From assembly GCA_029880285.1 (NCBI GenBank), contig JAOUOS010000010.1, forward strand, positions 1-64,000: a stretch of DNA of 64,000 nt, given 5' to 3'. Below the pieces are notes generated by a model. That model worked only from the letters and a program-made list of their open reading frames with translations. It was not told where the DNA came from and made no database searches. Positions 57,811-64,000 of the stretch are shown one piece after another. The first letter of the stretch is position 1. Each line of letters opens with the position of its first letter. A program made the translations under genes and the position numbers. Source of the DNA: Spirochaetia bacterium (GTDB lineage Bacteria > Spirochaetota > Leptospiria > Turneriellales > JAOUOS01).

Positions 57811-58038
57811 ATGTTAATTTCAGGACTATTATTAGAAATGCAAGACGGAAAAATAAAAGAAGTATTGCATGCAATAAAAAAAATTAATGGTCTTGAAGTT
57901 ACAGAAGAGTTTCCTGAAAACAAACTCGGTCTGGTCTTAGAATCTAAAAACACACAGCAGGCTGTTGATGCTTGTAATAAAATAAATAGTCTGCCGCAAA
58001 TAACAAATTTAAGTTTAGTTTATTATCGCTATGTATAA
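57811..58038 (+). CDS. napD: NapD nitrate reductase chaperone
   Basis: A 75-residue cytoplasmic chaperone that binds the Tat signal of NapA and holds it until the molybdenum cofactor is in place. It has the ferredoxin-like NapD fold pattern: ISGLLLEMQDGKIKEVLHAI at the start and a central strand LGLVLESKNTQQAVDAC. It starts the nap cluster and its 3' end lies 28 bases before the napA ATG. Confidence 0.85.
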   Translation: MLISGLLLEMQDGKIKEVLHAIKKINGLEVTEEFPENKLGLVLESKNTQQAVDACNKINSLPQITNLSLVYYRYV

Positions 58039-58066
58039 TTTTAGACTAAGCAAAAGGAGATTTTCA

Positions 58067-60478
58067 ATGACAAAATTAACAAGAAAAAGATTTATTAAGG
58101 CAACAGCCGCTTCTGCTGTAGCGGTTGCAGCTATGCAAAATTGTAGAAAAAAACGAAAGCAGGGAGAGGGAAGAAGTCATTTGACTAATGAAGCACTTAA
58201 AGAAATGGATCTAAACTGGGTAAAAACTCAATGTAGATACTGCGGTTCTGGCTGTGGAGTATTAGTGGGTGTAGATGAATCTGAAAACCAAATTAAGGCT
58301 GTTAAGGCAGATCCAGATTGTCATTCAAACAAAGGTTTAAACTGTATCAAGGGCTACTTTTTGGCAAAAGTTCTTTATGGCGAAGACCGTTTAACGAAAC
58401 CTTTAATACGAAAAAACGGAAAGCTTAAAGAGTCTACATGGGATGAGGCCTTAGATTTAATTGCAAATAAATATAAAGAAGTATTAACAACGCATGGCTC
58501 AAATTCCGTTGCTATGTTTGGCTCTGGGCAATGGACAATTTTTGAAGGTTATACAGCAGTAAAATTTATGAAGGTGGGTCTAGGATATATTTCTAAAGAT
58601 AAAATAGGTTCAAACAACATTGATCCTAACGCGAGAATGTGTATGGCCAGTGCGGTTGCAGGATTTATGAGAACCTTTGGTTCAGATGAACCAATGGGCT
58701 CTTATGATGATATAGAGCATACCGATACTATTTTTACCTGGGGGGCGAATATGGCAGAAATGCATCCTATATTGTATTCACGATTATCGGCTCAAAAATT
58801 AAAAAATCCAAATTTTTTACACTTTGATTTTGGTACCCAGTTTACAAGAACATCAGCTAATGCCGATTACTATTGTGAGTTTAAGCCTCAATCTGATTTG
58901 GCAATTCTTAATTACTTCGCAAATTACATTATTCAAAATAATTTATACGATAAACAATTTATGAAAGATAATGTAACATTTAAAAAAGGTAAAACAGATA
59001 TAGGTTACGGAACTGATGACAAACCAGAGGATCCTAATGCAGGCGAAATGACAGACTTTAGTTTTGACGCATATAAAAAATTTGTTTCTGCTTATACACT
59101 TAACTACACTTCTGATATTAGCGGAATTCCTAAAAACACACTTGAAATAGCAGCTAAAACATTCGCCGATAAAAAAAGAAAATGTGTTTCTTTTTGGACA
59201 ATGGGTGTCAATCAGCATACACGAGGTACGTGGGCAAATCATTTGATATACAACATCCATTTGCTTACCGGTAAAATTTCAAAACCTGGCGATGGCCCTT
59301 TCTCGCTTACTGGTCAACCAAGCGCTTGCGGTACCGCGCGCGAAGTTGGTACATTTGCTCATAGACTTCCGGCCGATATGGTTGTTATGAATCCAGAGCA
59401 CAGAGAAAAAACGGCGAAAATTTGGAATATTGACCAAAGTTTAATAAATCCTAAACCAGGATTTCACACTGTTAAAATGTTCCGCGAACTTGAAAAAGGT
59501 ACAATTAAACTTATGTGGATTTCATGCGCAAATCCGTTTCAAAGTATGCCAAACGCCGGAAGATATCAAAAAGCGGCTCAGAGAAAAGATAATTTTATCA
59601 TTGTCTCAGATGTATACCCTTCAAAGTCAACCGAATACGCAGATGTTGTACTACCTTCAGCTTTTTGGGTTGAAAAAGAGGGCGCTTACGGCAACGCCGA
59701 AAGAAGAACCCAGCATTGGCGTCAGGCGGTAAAGCCGATGGGCGATGCTATGCCCGACGAAATGCAGTTTTATGAAATCGCCAAAAGACTGGGATTTGCC
59801 GATAAAATTTATCCATGGAAAAAAGAAACATGGCACAAAGAGTTATGGGCAGAATACGCGAGTTTTTCAAAAGGAACCGGAAAAGATCTTGCGCCTTATG
59901 ATGTTCTTGATAAAGAACATGGTGTTGTTTGGCCATATGTTAATGGTAAATCTGTAATATGGCGCTATAACGCAGACTATGATCCTTACGCGAAGGCAAA
60001 ACTCGAAGAGATGAAAGCTCCTGCGGATAGAAAAATAGTATTTTATAAAGCTAAAAAAACCGACAGTAAAGCGGTTGTTTTAGCGGTACCCTATGAACCG
60101 CCCGCAGAAGTTCCCGATAACGACTACCCTTTTTGGCTTTGTACGGGAAGAGTTCTGGAACACTGGCACACTGGTAGTATGACAAGAAGAGTACCTGAAC
60201 TTCATAGAGCCATGCCTGAAGCATACTGCAACTTTAATCATGTTGACGCAGAAAAACTTGGTATAGAAAAAGGTGATAAAGTTAAAATAAGCACAAGAAG
60301 AGGCAGTATTGTTATTACAGCTGATGTTCACGGCAGAAGCAAACCACAGCAGGGCATGGTTTTTATTGCTTTTTTTGATGAGACAAAAGAAGCAAACCTT
60401 TTAACATTAGATCAGTTTTGCCCTATTTCGAAGGAGCCTGATTATAAAAAATGTGCCGCAAAAGTTGAAAAAATATAA
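58067..60478 (+). CDS. napA: Periplasmic nitrate reductase catalytic subunit
   Basis: Mo-bisMGD enzyme reducing nitrate to nitrite in the periplasm; 803 residues from ATG 58067. AAGGAG 8 bases upstream fixes this start, whereas an ATG at 58031 would overlap napD. The Tat-like signal reads TRKRFIK (5-11), an Arg-Lys variant of the twin-arginine motif. The N-terminal [4Fe-4S] site is Cys56, Cys59, Cys63, Cys93 (CRYCGSGC...NCIKG). Cys192 in RMCMASAVAGFMRTFG is the molybdenum ligand expected for NapA. ANMAEMHPILYSRLSA and the C-terminal HWHTGSMTRRVPEL also match. napG follows 27 bases later. Confidence 0.95.
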   Translation: MTKLTRKRFIKATAASAVAVAAMQNCRKKRKQGEGRSHLTNEALKEMDLNWVKTQCRYCGSGCGVLVGVDESENQIKAVKADPDCHSNKGLNCIKGYFLAKVLYGEDRLTKPLIRKNGKLKESTWDEALDLIANKYKEVLTTHGSNSVAMFGSGQWTIFEGYTAVKFMKVGLGYISKDKIGSNNIDPNARMCMASAVAGFMRTFGSDEPMGSYDDIEHTDTIFTWGANMAEMHPILYSRLSAQKLKNPNFLHFDFGTQFTRTSANADYYCEFKPQSDLAILNYFANYIIQNNLYDKQFMKDNVTFKKGKTDIGYGTDDKPEDPNAGEMTDFSFDAYKKFVSAYTLNYTSDISGIPKNTLEIAAKTFADKKRKCVSFWTMGVNQHTRGTWANHLIYNIHLLTGKISKPGDGPFSLTGQPSACGTAREVGTFAHRLPADMVVMNPEHREKTAKIWNIDQSLINPKPGFHTVKMFRELEKGTIKLMWISCANPFQSMPNAGRYQKAAQRKDNFIIVSDVYPSKSTEYADVVLPSAFWVEKEGAYGNAERRTQHWRQAVKPMGDAMPDEMQFYEIAKRLGFADKIYPWKKETWHKELWAEYASFSKGTGKDLAPYDVLDKEHGVVWPYVNGKSVIWRYNADYDPYAKAKLEEMKAPADRKIVFYKAKKTDSKAVVLAVPYEPPAEVPDNDYPFWLCTGRVLEHWHTGSMTRRVPELHRAMPEAYCNFNHVDAEKLGIEKGDKVKISTRRGSIVITADVHGRSKPQQGMVFIAFFDETKEANLLTLDQFCPISKEPDYKKCAAKVEKI

Positions 60479-60505
60479 ATAATAACTTAAAAAGCATTAA
60501 ATAAT

Positions 60506-61180
60506 ATGCGCGGTGAAAATGAAAAAATAAATCAAAGCAGACGAGATTTTTTTCGCCGCGCTATTTTATCTAGTGTAAGTATTGTTACCGGTTTTTCATT
60601 ATTTAAAGTATTAAATACGAAAAGCAAAGTTAACAATTTCGTAATAAGGCCGCCCGGAGCTGTTAATGAAGAAGAATTTTTATCAAAATGTATTCGGTGT
60701 ATTAAATGTGTTATAGCTTGTCCATACGAAGTAATTATAAGCGCCGATGCCGAAGATATTACCGACATAGGTACACCTTATTTAAATTTAAGAGAAGGAT
60801 ATTGCAAATTATGCGCAGATTTTCCCTGTATTGCTGCGTGCCCCACAGACGCTCTAAGTGATATGGTAAAAAAACCTAAAGATGTTATGATGGGAACAGC
60901 TGTTATAACAAACAGAGAAGCCTGTCTTGCTCTTAGAGGATTAAGATGCGAAGTATGTTATAGAATATGCCCTTTTATAGATGAGGCGATTGTTATTAAA
61001 GAAAGATTAAATCCTTATACTCTAAGGCACACAATTTATGAACCTATCGTTCATAAAGAAATTTGTGTCGGCTGCGGCCGGTGTGAACAAGCCTGTGTTT
61101 TAGATGAAGCTGCTATTGAAGTTCTGCCTCTAAAAAGAGGAGATATATCTAAGCACTACATTGAGGCTTATGAAATATGA
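60506..61180 (+). CDS. napG: NapG ferredoxin-type quinol dehydrogenase subunit
   Basis: A 224-residue periplasmic iron-sulfur protein exported by Tat (SRRDFFRR, 11-18, true twin Arg). Four [4Fe-4S] sites are visible: Cys62/65/68/72, Cys100/103/108/112, Cys140/148/151/155 and Cys187/190/193/197. With NapH it forms the membrane quinol dehydrogenase that replaces NapC in sending electrons to NapA. It overlaps napH by 4 bases. Confidence 0.92.
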   Translation: MRGENEKINQSRRDFFRRAILSSVSIVTGFSLFKVLNTKSKVNNFVIRPPGAVNEEEFLSKCIRCIKCVIACPYEVIISADAEDITDIGTPYLNLREGYCKLCADFPCIAACPTDALSDMVKKPKDVMMGTAVITNREACLALRGLRCEVCYRICPFIDEAIVIKERLNPYTLRHTIYEPIVHKEICVGCGRCEQACVLDEAAIEVLPLKRGDISKHYIEAYEI

Positions 61181-62025
61181 AAATAAAAGGCTCAGATAAA
61201 AACTATGTACAAAACAGACGAATAATTCGTCATATTGTACAAATATTATTTATTATTTTATTTTTTTCACCTACAATAGGATATCCGTCTATTTATTATG
61301 GTACCCTAATATCAAGTTCCTTTTTAGGCATTGAATTATCAGATCCTCTTGCTGTATTAGAAAATATAGCTGCCCATAAACATTTTTATCCTGATTTAAT
61401 AATATCGGGGTTTATTGTTTTATCTTTTTTTATTCTAATAGGGGGTAGATTTTTTTGCGGCTGGGTATGTCCGTATTATCTGTTAAGCGAAATTATAAAT
61501 AAAGTTAGAAACTATTTTGCAATATATGATATTAAAATATCTTCAAGTTTTAAATATTGGTTTTTTATTTCAGTTTTAATATTAAGTTTTATTTTAAGCC
61601 TTCCTATTTTTGAATATTTTTCACCACCCGGTATTTTGCTTAGAACATTTTTTAATGGATTAGGAATAAGTATATTCATTATCATATCTATTCTTCTCAT
61701 AGAAATTTTTATAAGTAAAAGAGTTTGGTGCAAATCAATTTGCCCTATAGGAGCCCTTTACTCTATAGCTGGTAAGTTTTCAAAACTTAAAATAAATATT
61801 AATAAAAACATATGCACAAACTGTATAAAATGCCACAATGAATGCATTGATTCTAATATGCTTCAAAATATAACGGAAAATGCCAAAGGGCTTGAAAAAA
61901 ACAAAATTAAAAAATTTGATATTGAATCTGTAAAATCAGGCGAATGCACTTATTGTTTTCAGTGTTATGATGTTTGTCCTAAAAAAGCAATCAGCTTTGG
62001 ATGGATTAAAGCGAATAAAAATTAA
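61177..62025 (+). CDS. napH: NapH membrane quinol dehydrogenase subunit
   Basis: A 282-residue polytopic protein (about four membrane helices: 20-40, 72-90, 120-142, 155-178). It carries the family CGWVCP and CKSICPIGAL motifs on the cytoplasmic side and two C-terminal [4Fe-4S] ferredoxin motifs (CTNCIKCHNEC and CTYCFQCYDVCP). It oxidises menaquinol and passes electrons to NapG. The start overlaps napG by ATGA; the next gene's strong AAGGAGG lies just past its stop. Confidence 0.92.
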   Translation: MKIKGSDKNYVQNRRIIRHIVQILFIILFFSPTIGYPSIYYGTLISSSFLGIELSDPLAVLENIAAHKHFYPDLIISGFIVLSFFILIGGRFFCGWVCPYYLLSEIINKVRNYFAIYDIKISSSFKYWFFISVLILSFILSLPIFEYFSPPGILLRTFFNGLGISIFIIISILLIEIFISKRVWCKSICPIGALYSIAGKFSKLKININKNICTNCIKCHNECIDSNMLQNITENAKGLEKNKIKKFDIESVKSGECTYCFQCYDVCPKKAISFGWIKANKN

Positions 62026-62044
62026 ATACCTTAAGGAGGTAAAA

Positions 62045-62353
62045 ATGAAAATGACAAAAATTTTGCTTATGCTTATGGGAATGCTAATGGCAGGCTTATT
62101 GATTAGCGCCTGTAATGATAAGGGAGGATACGATAATTATGCTTATTGGGGAGCGCCGCCGACAGTTACTCATGAGTTAGACGGCGATTATGAATATTGC
62201 ATAGATTGTCATGAATCAGGAGAAGAAATAGAAGGTAAAATTTCTACAAAATTTGCCGAAGATCATGACCCTAAAAAAGGGCACATGAATTGTCTACAGT
62301 GTCATGCTTCAGAAGCAAAAGAAATTACCGTATATAAAAAGAACAACTTTTGA
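62045..62353 (+). CDS. Small diheme c-type lipoprotein, NapB-like
   Basis: A 102-residue diheme cytochrome c. AAGGAGG 7 bases before ATG 62045 fixes the start; longer frames run into napH. The signal segment ends with lipobox ISAC (Cys23), so it is probably membrane-anchored. Heme sites CIDCH (52-56) and CLQCH (83-87), with His43, His74 and His80 as axial-ligand candidates, match the NapB pattern of two c-hemes in a short chain. Classical NapB is soluble and about 125-150 residues; lipid anchoring is the oddity. It likely relays electrons from NapGH to NapA. Confidence 0.82.
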   Translation: MKMTKILLMLMGMLMAGLLISACNDKGGYDNYAYWGAPPTVTHELDGDYEYCIDCHESGEEIEGKISTKFAEDHDPKKGHMNCLQCHASEAKEITVYKKNNF

Positions 62354-62362
62354 GAAATTAAA

Positions 62363-62716
62363 ATGCATAATGTCAGCAGAAAGAATTTATTTAAAAACTT
62401 GATTTTAAAAACTGCCGATTTGGCTCAAAAACCGGCAGATAAATTAAATACTTTTATTGATGGTTATGCAGAAGAAAAAATTAAGAAAAAAATATATATT
62501 GCTAAAATAGAAACCGATGAATGTTTAACATATCGGGGCATCGTATGCATGAGCTGCTTAGACGCCTGCCCCCAAAATATAAATGGCTTGTTAATAGAAC
62601 ATGGCTGCCTTGTAATAAATAAAGAAATATGTAACGGATGCGGCGATTGTATTAATAAGTGTTCAATTTCTCCTTCGGCCATTAAACTTGAAGAAAGACC
62701 GGTTTATGTAAAGTAA
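62363..62716 (+). CDS. NapF-like 2[4Fe-4S] ferredoxin
   Basis: A 117-residue iron-sulfur protein without a signal peptide, so cytoplasmic. Cysteines 54, 62, 65 and 69 and 90, 93, 96 and 100 form two [4Fe-4S] sites, and the sequence resembles the C-terminal half of NapF/NapG. The N-terminal SRKNLFKNL recalls the twin-arginine-like start of those proteins without a hydrophobic core. NapF in other bacteria helps load the iron-sulfur site of NapA. The last gene of the cluster: a terminator overlaps its stop codon. Confidence 0.72.
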   Translation: MHNVSRKNLFKNLILKTADLAQKPADKLNTFIDGYAEEKIKKKIYIAKIETDECLTYRGIVCMSCLDACPQNINGLLIEHGCLVINKEICNGCGDCINKCSISPSAIKLEERPVYVK

Positions 62717-62723
62717 ACCGGTC
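62697..62723 (+). terminator. Intrinsic terminator of the nap cluster
   Basis: GACCGGTTTA and its exact reverse complement flank a 7-base loop, giving a 10-bp stem with GC pairs, followed by AT/T-rich sequence. It overlaps the stop codon of the ferredoxin gene, marking the end of the nap transcript. Confidence 0.7.
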
Positions 62724-62787
62724 ATAATTGTTTTAATAAATGGACGTTGATTTTATGTAAATTACATTTTGATATAAATAAATAATT

Positions 62788-63576
62788 ATGAATAATATTG
62801 AAACAATAAACCTCATTTATCTGGCATTATTATTTTTTTTAATAGCTTTAATTTATTCATCAGCGGGATTTGGCGGAGGATCAAGTTATCTTGCCATATT
62901 AGCTTTATTTTCGTTTCCTTTTTATTGGATACCAAAAATCGCTTTAATATGTAATATTATAGTTGTAACCGGCGGCTTTATTATATTCTATAGGCAAGGT
63001 TTTTTTTCATTTAAAAGAGTTCTGCCTTTTGCTACCAGCAGTATTCCATTCGCTTATTTAGGCGGATCAATAATTGTTTCAAAAAATATTTTTTTAATTA
63101 TTTTATCAATTAGCTTGATTTTAGTGTCTATGCGTTTATTATTTATGAACGAAAAAAACCAACAGACCTTAAAAAATAATTTTTCTTTAGCATTAAGCGT
63201 AGTTACAGGATCTGTGATAGGTTTTTTTTCAGGAATGATTGGAATAGGCGGCGGTATATTTTTATCTCCATTTTTATTTTTAATGAACTGGGGGCACGCG
63301 AAAGAAATAGCCGCTACTTCAAGTTTTTTTATTTTGGTAAATTCTGTTTCGGGATTATCGGGCCAGATAATTAAACATGAACTGACAAAAGATTTTTTAA
63401 ACATGGGCTTTAAATTATTACCTCTGCCAGCAGCGGTATTTTTAGGAGGACAGGCAGGATCCCGCTTAGGTGCTTACAAGCTTAAGCCTGAAAAAATAAG
63501 AATAGTAACCGGAATTATAATTTTAATTGTAGCGTTACGTCTTATTGTAAAAATTATAGAAGAAGGTATATTATGA
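62788..63576 (+). CDS. TauE/SafE (TSUP) family permease
   Basis: A 262-residue, eight-helix transporter of the TSUP family, which exports or imports sulfite, sulfonates or related anions. The paired Gly-rich signatures SAGFGGGSSYLA (about 24-35) and GMIGIGGGIFLSPFLFLMN (about 147-165) are diagnostic. It ends with ATGA overlap into moaC, so an anion linked to molybdenum-cofactor or sulfur metabolism is plausible; this is an inference from location only. Confidence 0.88.
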   Translation: MNNIETINLIYLALLFFLIALIYSSAGFGGGSSYLAILALFSFPFYWIPKIALICNIIVVTGGFIIFYRQGFFSFKRVLPFATSSIPFAYLGGSIIVSKNIFLIILSISLILVSMRLLFMNEKNQQTLKNNFSLALSVVTGSVIGFFSGMIGIGGGIFLSPFLFLMNWGHAKEIAATSSFFILVNSVSGLSGQIIKHELTKDFLNMGFKLLPLPAAVFLGGQAGSRLGAYKLKPEKIRIVTGIIILIVALRLIVKIIEEGIL

Positions 63577-64000
63577 TTGATATTGTATCAAAACAAATAA
63601 GTTTAAGAACTGCGAAAGCGAGTGCTATAGTTATATGCGCAGAAGAGACAATTACTCAAATAAAAAACAATACGTTGCCCAAAGGAAACTTATTAGACAT
63701 TGCCAAAGCGGCAGGCCTTCTTGGCGCGAAAAAAACAGCTGAATTAATACCCCACTGCCACCCTATTTCAATAGATTATTTGAATATTGACTACGAAATT
63801 TTAAGCGCGAGCGAAATTGAAAAAAAAGAACCCGCATATCATAAAAACAAACCGGGAATTTTAATTACAGTTACCGGAAAAGTTATTTCAAAAACAGGTT
63901 TAGAAATGGAAGTTTTAACCTCAGCATCAATAACAGCATTAACAATATATGATTTATTGAAACCAATCGATAAGAGCATTGAGATTTTAGCGACTAAACT
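63573..64000 (+). CDS. moaC: Cyclic pyranopterin monophosphate synthase (partial)
   Basis: Runs off the window; 142 residues are visible. MoaC, with MoaA, makes cyclic pyranopterin monophosphate, the first molybdenum-cofactor intermediate. KGNLLDIAKAAGLLGAKKT and AELIPHCHPISIDYL match the family signature, and MEVLTSASITALTIYDLLK continues it. The start ATG overlaps the permease stop. NapA needs molybdopterin, so the location just past the nap cluster is functionally consistent. Confidence 0.93.
   Translation, partial: MIDIVSKQISLRTAKASAIVICAEETITQIKNNTLPKGNLLDIAKAAGLLGAKKTAELIPHCHPISIDYLNIDYEILSASEIEKKEPAYHKNKPGILITVTGKVISKTGLEMEVLTSASITALTIYDLLKPIDKSIEILATK

Noticed and set aside
61967-62044. 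Longer start for the diheme lipoprotein
   Set aside because: It overlaps napH and would bury the signal peptide; AAGGAGG points to 62045.

Overview
The window is a low-GC chromosomal segment (most genes AT-rich, protein-dense, short intergenic gaps) from a diderm bacterium. Evidence for an outer membrane includes an OstA/LptA-type LPS-transport protein, an MCE (MlaD) protein with an ABC ATPase, a TonB-receptor-like beta-barrel, many lipoprotein signals and a periplasmic nitrate reductase. Rho with a long Lys/Asn-rich N-terminus, STAS and LysM lipoproteins, an OstA-like lipoprotein, SH3 membrane proteins and HAMP-adenylate cyclases together point to the Spirochaetota (Leptospira-like side). 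That placement is an inference from gene content; no rRNA or tRNA gene is visible to settle it.

Layout. 0-1.1 kb: a lipoprotein gene split by an in-frame stop. 1.4-3.6 kb (+): threonine synthase, bacteriohemerythrin, a small exported protein. 3.6-10.5 kb (-): alanine racemase, TruA, a BrkB/YihY membrane protein carrying an inserted Asp-box propeller, OstA-like protein, HisF. 10.6-11.5 kb (+): YbaB-RecR. 11.5-15.9 kb (-): ClpC, RsmH, UbiA-like membrane protein. 16.2-20.5 kb (+): FAD amino-acid oxidase, an exported/lipoprotein and an overlapping outer-membrane barrel, facing a cysteine-rich exported protein. 21-22.7 kb (+): a degenerate MlaF-like ATPase and MlaD. 22.6-29.2 kb (-): STAS, LysM lipoprotein, Rho, lipoprotein, GerMN, flavin reductase and SH3 genes. 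29.4-30.2 kb (+): histidinol-phosphatase. 30.2-31.9 kb: a complete IS1182-type element whose terminal repeat supplies the stop codon of the next gene (31.9-33.9 kb). 34-46.5 kb: housekeeping and small unknown genes (ZIP transporter, zinc protease, PurD, phosphoesterase, YqeY, DUF151 nuclease, AlaS, receiver plus dead cyclase, LysE exporter, Xer recombinase). 46.8-57.4 kb (+): adenylate cyclase, LeuS, a GC-rich transglutaminase lipoprotein that looks imported, two membrane proteins, CarB. 57.8-64 kb (+): napD-napA-napG-napH-cytochrome-ferredoxin, then a TauE/SafE permease and moaC (cut by the window end).

How the genes work together. The 57.8-62.7 kb block is a quinol-to-nitrate electron chain: NapGH oxidises quinol, a small diheme lipoprotein and ferredoxin-type proteins relay electrons, NapD chaperones NapA, and MoaC supplies molybdenum-cofactor precursor. 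Envelope maintenance (OstA, Mla, BrkB, LysM/SH3 proteins) and cyclic-nucleotide signalling (one intact, one degenerate cyclase) are the other themes. The most unusual objects are the BrkB-propeller fusion, the degenerate MlaF, the receiver-linked dead cyclase, the nonsense-split lipoprotein, the GC-rich transglutaminase with its CTCTGYG-rich tail, and the nap cluster built without NapC.
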